From NCBI GenBank assembly GCA_029945375.1, contig CM057063.1, positions 2,105,894-2,169,893 on the forward strand: 64,000 nucleotides of DNA, given 5' to 3'. The position numbers were made by a program, and so were the translations under genes. Below are positions 43,574-55,379 of the stretch, piece by piece; position 1 is the first letter of the stretch, and each line of letters opens with the position of its first letter. Source of the DNA: Agaricus subrufescens (lineage: Eukaryota; Basidiomycota; Agaricomycetes; Agaricales; Agaricaceae). The notes beneath the pieces were generated by a model. The model worked only from the letters and a program-made list of their open reading frames with translations, had not been told where the DNA came from and did no database searches.

Positions 43574-44743
43574 GTGGCTAGTGTTGCATGAAACCGGGGT
43601 CATTCCCCCCATCCTCCTCCTGCTTCACGCCATCCATTCTATTTGAGGAAATCCTTGAATGCCTCTGCTTATCAATTGTTTAGTTACCCTACATTCCTTA
43701 AAGTCATTCATTACAATCCCAGTTGTTACTTGTCATTACACAGAATTTTAATAAACTCAAATGAGGTTAGATACTGTCCAAGAACATACAGGATTCTTTC
43801 ATCTATCTTCGAGCCCAGGCCAGGATGTCGTAGCTCAAAGGTATCAAATTACCCTTTATATTTCAATTGATTTGGAAGACCTCTGTTTATTTTAGTAGTG
43901 ATTGTCCACCTTGAAAAGTAATAAATATAACCTAAAAAGGACTGCTCCAACTGAAATGGTTTTTATTATTATTATTGAACTTCTTACATCCTCGGACTAC
44001 CCCTATATAGGTTTCAACACCCGAGTTTTGACACTCAATGGCCAGGAACACTGCAGCAATTCCAAGATTGTGGCCTTCAAGAGAACCTGTCATGCTGGCA
44101 CATATATGCAGGTGCTTCACACATACTGGTGTGATCAATGGGCCGTCATAGGGTGTACAAGTACACGCCATTCAACAAGTCTGTAAGTTTACATATTTGA
44201 GTCTATGCATATACGAGGTAACAGTACACTTAGCCAGTTGTTTCAGTTGTTGTCAACAGTCAAATCAATTACATCCGAGGGTCCTGCACCGCCATTTTGA
44301 GCTCTCGCCTCATTTTGTCCACCCTTTATCCCTGCCCCTCTAAGCCACGCATCCAATGTACTCAGCTGCGGTGTGCGCTTGGCCTTGTTTCAAGGCATCT
44401 CGAAAGCTCTCAAAATGCAAAACCCCGGTTTCTTGTCGTTTTTGTATCAAATTGCCACCTTATAATATTGTGATGACTTACCACAGGGCTGTCATTGTCG
44501 TCTGTAAGCTCGATGACATCTGGATTAGTGTTTTCTGGGACAATGTTGTCCCTTGTTTTTACAGACTCTTGACACAATTTTTGATCAGGAGCACTGTCAA
44601 AGGACTCAATGCTTTTGCTTTCTTCATATATGGGGGTTGTTACCAAATCGAGGGAGGAAAGCGCAGATGGCAAATGTGATGGAGTTCTTGGGGATGATTT
44701 CTCTACTTTGCGCAGCTGCCATCGTTGAACAAATTCACTTTTT
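43574..44743. other. No recognisable gene; possible exon remnants
   Basis: A frame at 43902-44186 contains paired cysteines (EHCSNSKIVAFKRTCHAGTY), and a minus-strand frame lies at 44410-44673. Neither can be assigned. Confidence 0.3.
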
Positions 44744-44797
44744 CTAGCAGAATTCCAACAAGCAGTGCGCCAGCGCTGCTTGTTGGAATTCTGCTAG
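44744..44797. repeat. Perfect inverted repeat, 22-bp arms
   Basis: Left arm CTAGCAGAATTCCAACAAGC plus AG (44744-44765), a 10-nt spacer TGCGCCAGCG, and the exact complement at 44776-44797. The first 20 bases of the arm also occur once at 29329-29348. It could be a minimal foldback element or the fused ends of a MITE. Confidence 0.9.
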
Positions 44798-45967
44798 GGG
44801 TGGGACTTTCTTTTTAGGTTCGCATGTCAGGATTCCCATTATGGTAAGTACCCGCTCACTGCTTAGTCATATGGAGGTGATCACTTGGTTTTTTCCAGCC
44901 AGAACACGTGACTTTGTCACATGGGTCAGCCATTGCCAGTGGACTCCAATGGGAATGGGTTGTACATGCCATTGCTGCTGTACAGTTTTAGTACCTTGGA
45001 TCATGGCAATTGCCGGCTGTGGTATTGGAAAGGTAAATCTTGTTTATTACTTTTAATTAATTTTATGTAATAGTTCCACGGACCGTGTGACCACCTTGTG
45101 GCTGTACGATAACAATTGATAACAGTTTTATTGATCAAAACAGTAGGTTTCTAAAGGATGACGTAAGCCTGATGAGTCTTGTAAAGACAAAACGGGTGGT
45201 GTGGGGTATTTTACTGCCGCACCCATTGCGCCCATGTCATCTCCAACTCAGTGTTATATCGCGCCCTGACCTTCAGCCGGTGCGCTCTTCCTAACCCCCC
45301 TAAATTTGTGGAAGACTGGAACACGGGGTGTCAACACCGGAGAGTTTAATCAGCAAGACTGGGGTGTGGTGACCTGCTCATATGCACAATCGACGTCCCA
45401 GCTTTCAGACATCAAATGGGATACCATCATCAAGGCCGCAATTACTACCATACCACCCAGTAAGTGCTCAGTTTTGCAATCGGAAGATTCAAGTTCAGAA
45501 AACCCACCTAATGATGCAAGGGATCGAGTAGAAGTTCTTTGGGTGTTTGTGGGCTGGCCCATAGTGTGCAACTATTTCATATATTTACTGAAAAACAATC
45601 CAATCATATTGTATCGTGATACCAATTACTATATTGAAATCTGTGTGAGAATGATCATTAGTTACACCATACTAAACATGAGTGAATGCACGCGTGAGTA
45701 TTGGTGCAGCACATAAAAGAGTTGCGCTGTACTGACACCAGGTGTGAATTTACGTAAATAGCTTTCGTGATGTCACTGAAAATCGTGAGGTTGTGATTCT
45801 AGTGAATGTTGTGCTGGCATGCCTGTCACTGACTTGCAGTTTTGCTGATGAAGAGCTGTCTCTTCAATGGTCTGATATAAGCGAGTCCAGCAATGTGGGT
45901 AACAGGACATGATCTTGGAACAGCCCTGTATATGTCGGATATATGTCGAGTTCGACATCGGTTCTAT
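44798..45967. other. No recognisable gene; possible splice-bounded pieces
   Basis: Around 44840-45030 a GTAAGT...TTTTTTCCAG intron and a following exon-like stretch (HVTLSHGSAIASGLQWEWVV) can be seen, ending at a TAG. The frame at 45306-45716 has no known motif. Confidence 0.3.
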
Positions 45968-48242
45968 TCACACAATATGGAAAGACCTACGTTGACCAAA
46001 CACTTCATCCATTTCCTCAAGAGGGACATTTTTTGTTTCAGGATACACTTGTAAGGTGGGTCAGATGACAGCTATAGGTATCAGAGCAGAAAGGGAAAAC
46101 ATATGGAAGTAGACTGGAAGAAACAAGGTTAAAATGCGCAGGTGAGGAAATTGAATGCTAAAACATACCAAGAATACAACTACAGATACAGTAAAACCCA
46201 TGCATGTAGTACAATCTGTACTCAATCTTTTCCTGCAGGTAGGGTGTGGTTTCGCCAACCAAAAAGTTGAACGCCCAATTTGTGGCAGTCGAGATTGAAA
46301 CACCTTTCGCACAGACTGTCAATGGCATGATCTACAAAAGTATGAGGGTCAACTCTTGATATTTGTCTGACATATGAATAACCTCTGGCAGGTATAGCCA
46401 TGGGATCGGACCCCAGCTGTAACCAAAAGTAGCATTGAATACCACAACAGAGGCTATGACCGCGTTTGGAGTCCAAGCTTTGTTGAGAAATATCCAGTAT
46501 CCTGTTACAAATAAGGACACGCTCATCTGTAAAGCCTGATTTAGTATCCAATTCATGCCGATTTTGAGTGAGATGGGACGAACTATGGCAGCCCCTGATA
46601 ATAGAATTGGACGACGCCCCCATCAATCAACGAGTACCCATCAATTGCCAACCAAATACTTATTAATACGTCGAGAATGAACCAATGACCATACGGTGGA
46701 ACTGTACTAAGAATGTATACGATTGCATTGATGCCTGTCATTAGAATAGCATCACGACCAACCCAACCAGCTTCTGGGAGAGCATCAGTGACCAAAATCA
46801 TCTCATAGAATAAGGATATACCTTCAAATACACGCGCTGAACCAAAACAAATGAGTAACTTAAGGTTGAACATACCATTAATGCCATTCTGATGCAGGCA
46901 GGGTTTGTGAATATATTCCAAGTCAGAGGACGTGACTTACAAGTTGCGCAAAAGCTTGGGAGGACATAGCAAGGAGAACGCGGGGTTTGTATTTCCGCTA
47001 CATCATTTCGTATGTTCTCTCAAGTCCGGCTTCACGCTGTCGAACGTATTTTGAGAAGAAAAGAAGAAGGAACAGGAGGAAAAAGTACGAACGTCTTGGG
47101 TTACTTTTTCCTTTATTTCTTCGAATTCTAAGATAGCCTTTTCATTATCAAGGTCTCCGCCGTGAAGGTCTGCTATCACACGCATGCCATCGTCATCACG
47201 ATTATTATCAATGAGCCACCTGAAACAAGTCTAATATACTAGTTTGATAGTAGCTCTGATACAGACCTAGGGCTTTCAGGTATAACAAGTGAGCCTAAAG
47301 CTAGAATAATACTGATGATGCATTGAAAAAAGAGAGGTATTCTCCATGAAAAGTTGGAATCAATGAATGAGCAGAAATAGTCAGTCCACTGGGTTAAGAG
47401 CATCAAAAGCAAAAGAATAGGGGAGGCAGGAGAAAAAGACATACAACAGAGAAGGCATAGCCAAAGCTACCTCCAGTAAATTCTGCACAGGCTAAAGCAG
47501 CCCACTGGTTTAGAATATTAGATGGACGGATGTGAGAGTCGGCATCATGGACTGACATGATTTGGGGGAGATATCTCACTTTGGTAGATAGGAACGATGG
47601 TGCTGTGAAAAGGAGGAGTGAATAGAGTAATGAGGATGGAAGATGTATGAAACATATGAGAGGAGACCCACGCCAAAACCACTGATGACGCGACCAACAA
47701 CCATAGTCCAGAAACCGACAGTAAATGTCTGGAAGACACCTCCGATGCTCAAAATGATAGCACCAACAAAGAGTGTTCCTCTTCGACTGATGGTATCACC
47801 AATCCTTCCTGCAGCAATAGATGTCACTGTAGGTGACTGTTTAACCCCATGAACTATGCTAAGCAGGATGAAAGACCCACCAAAGGCACCAATCTCGAGA
47901 ACAGCAACCATAGTTCCGACTGAAAGGGCATTTGGTCGAGCAAAGAAGTTGATGAAATAAGGGCCAGTGATAATGCCAGACATAACCCTGGATATGAGCC
48001 TAGTAAATCATAGTTGGTGACGAGAACTCAAATGCTGACCCTTGGTCATATCCAAACTACACAGGTCCGGTCAGACAACACAAGACTGGGTGGGAGAGAC
48101 TACTCACGAGGAAAACGCCAAGGCTAGCAGACATAGAGATGGCATAGAGAAGGCGTTGGCCTACGAGGTGCTGGCGGGCTTTTGGATATGCTGGCCCAAC
48201 CATGGCTGTTGTGTTCAGCAGGGTCTGCGCCGGGTTCAGCAT
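45968..48242 (-). pseudogene. MFS sugar (hexose/lactose-permease type) transporter pseudogene
   Basis: At least ten minus-strand exons give a sugar-porter protein. The N-terminus (start 48242 or 48203) reads GQRLLYAISMSASLGVFL. A tiny exon gives FGYDQG, then VMSGIITGPYF, AAGRIGDTISRRGTLFVGA and IVPIYQSEISPPN. Further exons give WTDYFCSFIDSNFSWRIP, VIPESPR and DNDRDDDGM-like RWLIDNNRDDDGMRVIADL. Later come AGWVGRDAILMTGINA, GRRPILLSGAA, FGYSWGPIPWLYLPE, NWAFNFLVGETTPYLQ and YPETKNVPLEEMDEVFG, ending at 45968. The family signatures GR.GD..SRR, PESPR and GPIPW are present. A TAG at 46998-47000 replaces an expected Trp, and the exon after NGIN (normally VISYYAP) is missing. The gene is therefore dead though recently so. 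Confidence 0.88.
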
Positions 48243-48406
48243 TGGTCCACAGCTAATAATACCATTCTCACGCTATCGACAGCCTTGTAAACCACAATTG
48301 CCGTCCTGGACTAGGTGACACTCCTCCATTTGACAAGCCTGAGAGCAGAGAGGGAAAAGTGGTTAATTCTCCGGTCATCCTCCTAGCATATCTCTGGCAT
48401 TACCGT

Positions 48407-49794
48407 TGTTACGGCCCCAGCCATTTTACGTGTGAAAATATACGTTTAATGCGGCTAGGTGTACGTATTAAGTTCGAGAATGAACAATTGATCACCCAGT
48501 TAGAGATAAACTCGGTCAAGGACATGTGTGAAGACAGGAAGAACTAGGGATCAGTTGAGATTGCATCTGCAATTCCTAGCAGGAAAACCGTACTGCTAGG
48601 GGAAATATAATCACGTTTGAGGACTTAAAATGAAAGTCTCGAGACTGAGTCTAGGGAGACTTTGCTGGGAATTATCATCGAGGTTGGCTATGGGATGGCT
48701 CGAGGACTTAGCGGAATGCGGTTCCTTCAGTGGACCTTATGCTAGACCGAAACTATAACTACTACCTGCCTAATAAGGAAAGGGCTAGGAAGTAGACGAC
48801 TTACACATGTCAAGACTGAATTAACCTGAAGCGAGACTGTTGGAATTGTCGGTCGAGACTCTGGATCAGGCGGTAATAGTGATAATCTCGAAGCAACTAA
48901 AGGCGAGATAGAAGCGTAGTCTAATCGAGGACATCTTATCGACAGGATAATCAGTGGGGGATGTGCCTCGAGAGTTTCTAGACTAGGGTTTAGGGTTGGA
49001 AGCTCGTTAGCCAATGAGGGGCGGGAGATTAGACAAGTGCGATGTTCGGTCGAGGAGACTGAATAGTCGAGACTGTTGATTGGTGGAGGAAGATGAGTCG
49101 AGGAGACTATACCCATTCAGTGCTGGATACGGACTTGGTTATCTGTTTCATATTTGTTTATTTTGTCTCAGTTTTTTTTTTTATTATTGTGTATCGTATA
49201 TAGTCACCAGTCGAGGACAAGGTTCAGAATCAAATCTTTGCCCAAGCGCTGTGCAAGTGAAATCGAGTTTGGTTAAACTTTGCAGTGTTCTAAGCATTTC
49301 TTAAAGTTCTTTCTCAACTCAGAAGGACTTGTGTTCTGCTCGAGAGAGTATCTTCACTGGTCTAATAGGATCGCATAGCATTTGGTGCTAGCTCAACTTG
49401 TCTTGCAGTCTGTCTCAAAGCACGAAGGCAGGTCAAGGCTCTCCGAGTTTGTTGAGGCATCACTAGGGCGGACTCACTACCCCTCCTAGATAGGTGTCTA
49501 ACCCATCCTATTGAGGACAGTCGTCGCAAGCTTAGCCCCTCATCACAAAGGTTCTAATCGAAATGGCATAGGTCTGGAAGAGGTCTCTATTCAGTTGAGA
49601 CTTGTTTCACATTTCTATTCTACCCCTATTTTCATTTAATACTTAATCGAGGCACTTACTTTCACTTTCTTTCTGATTTATTCTCCCCACGAACTGCACT
49701 CGAGACTCGGTGTAATTCAAAGGGTTGCATTTGCATTCGATTTTATATTTTTTTATATCTTATTTTCCACATTTACACCGATCTAGTCTCTTCA
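48407..49794. mobile_element. Solo LTR (1,388 bp), younger copy
   Basis: It starts TGTTACGGCCCC and ends TAGTCTCTTCA, flanked by CCGT (48403-48406) and CTGT (49795-49798), a one-mismatch 4-bp duplication. It pairs with 15364-16741 over its length and in the same orientation, but retains more CG dinucleotides. No coding sequence is present. Confidence 0.8.
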
Positions 49795-50319
49795 CTGTGA
49801 TGCCCACATTTATGCTCCTGTACTTCAATCCTTGAGTTTATTTACAGGATATTGCCATACCAGTGGTAGAATGAAAAATACTCACAATAGCAGTGAATAT
49901 TGCCGGAATACCTGCACCCAGAGCAAATCAAATCTTCCCCTTCCTCATCCGGTAAGCATATTAGATCAAGGGATACTGTATTATGAGATATCTGGAGTCC
50001 TCTAATCTCAAGCGTCACTGCGAGTTAAACCCGTCTATCTTGCTCTTCCCCATCTATCCCAGATTCTCCTCCCTAGGTTTCTTCTGCCTTGCAGCAAGAT
50101 CTTTCGAAGAGGTCTCCAGTTTCAGTGTTGATGGGATGGGAGGTGAAGGAGATACAGACTCAACTTTGCTCAAGATTAGTTCAGTAGTTCGGTGGCTGTA
50201 TGTGAAGAGTCAGCGGGAAAGACAGTCAGATAAACAACAATGGACCTAAACATGGAGGTGGTGCCACTTTCCGAGAAAACAACGAGGACGGGGGTGGTGA
50301 CTTGCGAGGGGTACCAAAG
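49795..50319. other. No recognisable gene
   Basis: A minus-strand LGAGIPAIFTAIV followed by GTGAGT near 49885 looks like an exon end, but it cannot be placed. Nothing else is seen. Confidence 0.3.
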
Positions 50320-51206
50320 TCATGAGTTGTCACCTTCCAACTCATCCTGATCGCTGATAGCTTCCTTTGGTGCTTCCTGGTCGAGATCCATCTTCTTGGA
50401 GTCCCTGCCCTCCAAAGGAGAAGCTGGTGGTGGTGGCAACATGGGCGGAGGCAGTGGAGTAGGTGTGGCTGAGGGCATTGGTGATGACAGTTCATCAATA
50501 GGATCGGGTGGTGGAGATCCTGGAGAGTCACGCATGATTTCTTCATTGTCTGGTGGTTGCACATAGCCTTCATCCTGTTCAGGAGATGGGGGCGGTGGTA
50601 ATACATTGGGCAGTGTGGAATTGTGGGGGGATCGTGGCGTAGTGATAGCAGTGGATGTCGGTGAGGGATGGCAGTGACAAGAGGACTTGGGTGAACGTAA
50701 TCTCAATCGTGAGCGGGAACAATGATGGTAGATGGATATTGAAAAGAGATTGTGAGGAGAATGAGGATGAGGAGTGGGATGTATGCCCTGGCATTTTCAT
50801 ACTGTTGTCTGTTGGGATAGGTTCTTTCCGTTTGAACAAGGTCCAGATATGATATGGACTTGGGGTAGCCTCAACAATGAAGAGGCTAATTGAGGGTGAC
50901 AAGACATGATCAATGGAGGTGTGATCTGATGTTGCTGGTAGTGGCGGGGGAGGTATACCATGAACTAGAATAAGAATATGAGAACGAAAATGACGAATGA
51001 ATGAATGTTAACGCGCGAGTGACTCTTGAACTGCTTGGAGTTGGGGTTCCACCCATGCTTATTCTCAAGCCAAAGCCAGTCTCATCTGCACTAGCTATAC
51101 TCAGTAAGCTACCGACCAGGGACTGAGTTTCGATCCTCCCCCTTCCCTTGCGCAGTTTAAGTGGCATCCGGTCTTCAACGTCGTCTGGAGGTTCCATTTC
51201 TGACAA
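50320..51206 (-). CDS. Proline-rich protein of unknown function
   Basis: Exon 1 starts with MSEMEPPDDVEDRMPLKLRK at 51206, or the second methionine, and runs through RIETQSLVGSLLSIASADE to SSSR, where a GTCACT...TTCTAG intron of about 60 bp follows. The downstream exon is Pro/Ser-rich, with PPPP runs. The last part (50706-50320) reads DEGYVQPPDNEEIMRDS, PIDELSSPMPSATPTPLPP and ends DQDELEGDNS. The frames of the middle and last parts differ, so another intron or a frameshift is needed near 50700. A partial copy lies at 13700-14215. It could be a real gene or a decaying one; no domain is recognised. Confidence 0.45.
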
Positions 51207-52182
51207 GAGTCAATCTAACGAAGACAAAGCCAAATTACTGGAGGTACGGCGCATGCAGGGTGGTGCAGAAGAGAATTAAGTAGCTAAGATAGTGCTTGTG
51301 AGTATGGAGGCGGGTGAGAAAGAAAAGGCTTACAGAGAGCAGAGCAGGTGGCAAACTCATCACATATGAGACCCCCCTTGGTCTTTCCCTTCCGATGGAG
51401 AGTAAACAAGCTGTTGCTGAAAATTTCCACACCAGCCATACCACTCAAGGAGGGGATGCTCTCTCTCATCTAAAAGCCTCGCTGCTTGTGTATAAGGAGG
51501 CCGAGGTCAACCAAATAAGGGGGAAGGAGGTCATCTTCAACAAACGTGGCTATGTGGTTGAGGTCATGAGGTCAGCCTTCGAATACAAATGGTAAGGTTG
51601 GCGGAGAGGACGTGCCTTCAGAGGTTCTAAGCCTGCCATGAGCTGGGTTAGATTGGTGAATGGGTGGGTAATGGAGGAGAAAAGAAGAGAAAGGGCGTGA
51701 TAAGAGTGAACAACATTGCCCTAATCGTTCATGTGCTTGGCATATGCCACACTCATCAGAGCTGACGTCATCTGCTGATTATATGCGCATCCTGAGTCTT
51801 CAATTTATTGCGCTACGGCACTAGTACCCACTATAACCGCTTTGCTTTCTCTATGCGTGTCTTATTCTCAAATACTTCTACTGTATCCATTTTCTAACCT
51901 AGATGAAAAACTTTTGTATCAAGTTGACCAGCGCCGCAAACAGTGACTCAGATACTGCGAGTTTCCCAGATTGTTGGCACAAACTTGGTTTGCCAATAGC
52001 TATATCTTCAAATAATCATTATCCATTAGCCTCATATACACACTGGGAGAGACCAGGAGCCAAGTACCAGAAATAATGCTGGATTGTGAGAGGGCGATCC
52101 TCGTCTTACTCAGCAAGTATACCATTTTTGACAAAAAGTCCTCAGTCAAACCCACAGCTCAATTCCTTTCATTCCTTTTTCC
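51207..52182. other. Intergenic; no recognisable gene
   Basis: A frame at 51314-51595 has no motif. The stretch before 52183 is probably the promoter of the monooxygenase, with pyrimidine runs (CCTTTCATTCCTTTTTCC) just before its start. Confidence 0.4.
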
Positions 52183-53980
52183 ATGTCCAACCAGGATTGC
52201 ATATGTGTTGCGATAATGTACGTAGCTCAGATGCGTTACTGATTCTATATTGAATTTTGTCAGAGGAGCTGGTATTGTTGGGCTTACCTTTGCAGTAGCG
52301 CTGAATGCATTTGATTCAGGCGGAAGGTTCGCCATAGATTTATACGAAGCAGCTCCAGAACTCTCTGAGATTGGCGCTGGAATCAATTTGTGGCCAAGGA
52401 CATGGCAGATCTTGGAAGAGATAGGTATGAAGGATATTTTGATTCCACAGCTGGATTACTACCCAGATCGGAAGTGTCGTATGTCATTTCCTCAAAAACA
52501 TTCTTACTGAATTGTTAAAATTTGTATATACAAAGGCGTGGCTTTTGAGGTTCAAAAGGCAGATCATAGAAACGGATTCAAAGTAACTGACATTACAAAA
52601 GAAGGTGATTAGACCTTTTTGTTGCCAGTCAGCAGAAGAACTTCATGCGCATGCCAAAGGTGGTGCAATCTGGATCCATAGAGCCAATTTTCAGAGGTGT
52701 CTCCTTGCATGTCTTTCACTATCGGGGTCTGCAAAAATCAGTGGCACATGCAACCTTCATCTATCACATCGCCTTATTGACTATATGGAAGCATCTGATC
52801 CATGTTCACACCCAATAACCTTACAGTTTGCTGATAGACCCGGCGTGTCATGCGATATCCTTGTTGCTGCAGATGATATAAAATCATCGGTACGACATCT
52901 CTTTTTGCAACGTCTACCAAACCCACTGCAATACAAACGATATATAAACCCCTATTGGTCCGGATCTGTCGCATACCAGGGACTAGTTGAACGGGAAGAG
53001 TTACACAGAGCTTTCCCCACTCACAGGATATTTAGTGTTCCTGGTATTATGGCAAGTACAGATCCCTTCTGCTTTGAACTCATTTTGACCCTACAATGGT
53101 AGTACGTGGGCAAAAGCAAGGTGAGTCTTATTACACCAAGACATTGAATACAAACTTAACCGTCATCAGCATGTTGTTGTATATCCTGTATCCAGAGGAA
53201 AACATATCAATGTAGTAGCAATCATACACAACTTGAGCAAGGCAGGGACACAATGGAAGGGATCATCGAACATTTCTGTAGATCAAAATGAATTATCAAG
53301 CCACTTCATAGGGTGGGAAGACAAATTGCAAGCACTCATCTGCGTATGTGCGACTCAGGTCATTCACTTGGTAGGTACTCATATTCAACCTGTAGTGTAT
53401 ATATAAGCCAACCAGGTGGCCCATTGACAACCTCAACCACCTGAACATCTTTGCAAAGCAACAGGTGTTCTTGATGGGTGATGCGGTACTCATTCTTGTG
53501 TGCCAAAAACTGCTAAATCGTTCAATTTGCTACAGGTTCATGCGATGGTTCCGCATCAAGGTGCAGGTGCTGGTACTGGGATTGAGGTAAACCAGTCCTT
53601 TTTATTGTACCTGATATGTGCTGACATTGTATCGCCATTGGTAGGACGCTTATACCCTCGCGTCACTGTTCAATCATCTGGCAAATTCAAGTCGGCCGTT
53701 TTCAGGCTATTGGATCAGCCAGATCGCTGGTATATACAATCTTGTGCGCGTCCCCCATGCTATTGCGATGTCGAAAGCTTCAATACAACAAGGACTTTTG
53801 AAAACATTCCAGGGCCCCAGTTTTGAAAGATTTCAAGAGGGCGACGAAGTGCCCAGGAACTTGTTGGACAAATTATTCTGTCACATAAAATGGAATTGGA
53901 ATTGGACGACTACAAACCCGGACAGGGAATGTGCTGTCGCTCTAGAATACCTAGAGAGACCATTTGGCACCAAATTGTGA
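52183..53980 (+). CDS. FAD-dependent monooxygenase (salicylate-hydroxylase type), 458 aa, intact
   Basis: Nine exons join in frame: 52183-52217, 52264-52478, 52536-52582, 52629-53051, 53103-53120, 53170-53343, 53408-53485, 53536-53586, 53645-53980. Class A flavoprotein hydroxylases use FAD and NAD(P)H to hydroxylate aromatic or other substrates. The FAD fold is CVAIIGAGIVGLTFAVAL, reconstituted across intron 1, with Glu/acid LYEAAPEL at the second strand and GAGINLWPRTWQIL. HRANFQRCLL is present. The DG motif reads AADDIKSSVR, with Asp in place of Gly. The GD motif LMGDAVHAMVPHQGAGAGTG is intact. Intron 4 begins GC (GCAAGT...GGTAG) and exon 5 is only 18 nt. Length is normal for the family. 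The substrate is unknown. Confidence 0.85.
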
Positions 53981-54496
53981 AAAGAGAAAAATGAATAATT
54001 CCCTTGTGATGCATGACGAGAAAATTTTCCGAGAATGTTCAGTGGGAGTCTTAGTGTCGGAGGTACCAAAAGTGGAAGAAGGTAAAAGAAGATATATTCA
54101 AATATGACCACTTGTTTAAATGAGAGGAATGATTTTCCAGTTCCCATAGTTCCCTGCAGATACTGTATATCACACAATGACATTCGATTGAAAGTCAAGC
54201 TTCATACCTTTACCTAAAGCAAACATGGAAAAAATTAATTGTGAGAGAAAATGAAACAATACACTGAAAAGGTGGTACTCTACCACCTTGAAAAGAACAT
54301 ACGAGATTTTCTCTTTGATTTCATGGGGAGAGGTATGTTGTCAAAGACGGTAGATATCCGTGGTGCAATATGAGTTGGATAGGACGAGATCCATCAACTG
54401 ACTAAACCCGTGCCTTTCATGATATGTGCACCAGTTCACCCTCACCCTGGCTCAGGCTCTAGCTCATTTCGATCGTCGTGCTCGCAGCTGTAGGGG
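53981..54496. other. Intergenic; no recognisable gene
   Basis: AT-rich spacer downstream of the monooxygenase. Nothing specific is seen. Confidence 0.4.
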
Positions 54497-55280
54497 TCAA
54501 AAGAACAGTTTCTGGTGTGATGACAAAGAAATGGGCCGAGGGGTGAATACTCTGGGGCATGGAATGATTGTTAAGGCAGAAACTGGGGTGCAGTCGTCCC
54601 ACCCGATGATCGGTTCGATGGACAAGGCAAAGAGTCCGTCTTGTTCTTGAGCAAGATGATCTCGTTGTCCATGGCTTGAACCTCTGATGCAGCTGTTTCG
54701 ACTCATTTCCCTTCCTTTGGAATATGCAGCAGTTCTGAGGGTCTCGAGTTCCGTCCGCAGAGCGCCAATATAGCTCTGCTCCATCGGTGGTTTTCTTAAC
54801 TTCCCTTCTTTTGATTGGGCCGTCTTGGCCTTCATCACCCTCAGTTCTTCGTTAAGCCGCGGCACCTCACTCGATTTGGCTTGTGAATAGGAGAAGAACA
54901 GTGACCAGACGACAGGTGAATAGTAAAGGTGCCGAAATCGGCAAACCATCCCATGAGAGTGCCTCAATAACTCAAGCTTTTCATTTGCCAACGTCTCAGG
55001 CCTTCTCAGGCAGTATCAGGTCTCACTCTTACACCATCCTGAGTAAGTGATTCAGGTCTGTAAGTGTATCTCGCACCATTGAAACCGCTTTTCGAACCAC
55101 AAACTCACCTTCTCGAACAGTAATACTGTCGCCAGTCTTTTGACTTTTGAACGCAGCCACCTCCTCCGCATATGTGATGGTTGAATAATGCATGAGACTC
55201 ACACGCCTGGTTGTCACAAGTCCACACGCGGGGTTGTGTCTCTGATTCTCACGCTCCCTAGATATTGATGAATATGACAC
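54497..55280 (-). CDS. Hypothetical protein with coiled-coil segment, uncertain
   Basis: Two minus-strand frames (55280-55029 and 54991-54497) could be exons of one gene. The first has TYAEEVAAFKSQKTGDSITV and an amphipathic end. The second has a heptad-like VPRLNEELRVMKAKTAQ. No domain is recognised and splice sites are not certain. It may be decayed. Confidence 0.25.
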
Positions 55281-55379
55281 AAGTAATAGTACCAGAGTAC
55301 CATGATACAGTAATTTTAAGACTGTCTTCCATATAATTTAGCCATGCATATGTGACCTAGTCTGTTGGACAGAATCCTG

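Noticed and set aside
48042..48290. Plus-strand 82-codon frame at the start of the sugar transporter
   Set aside because: It is a complement of transporter exons 1-2, with no motif of its own.
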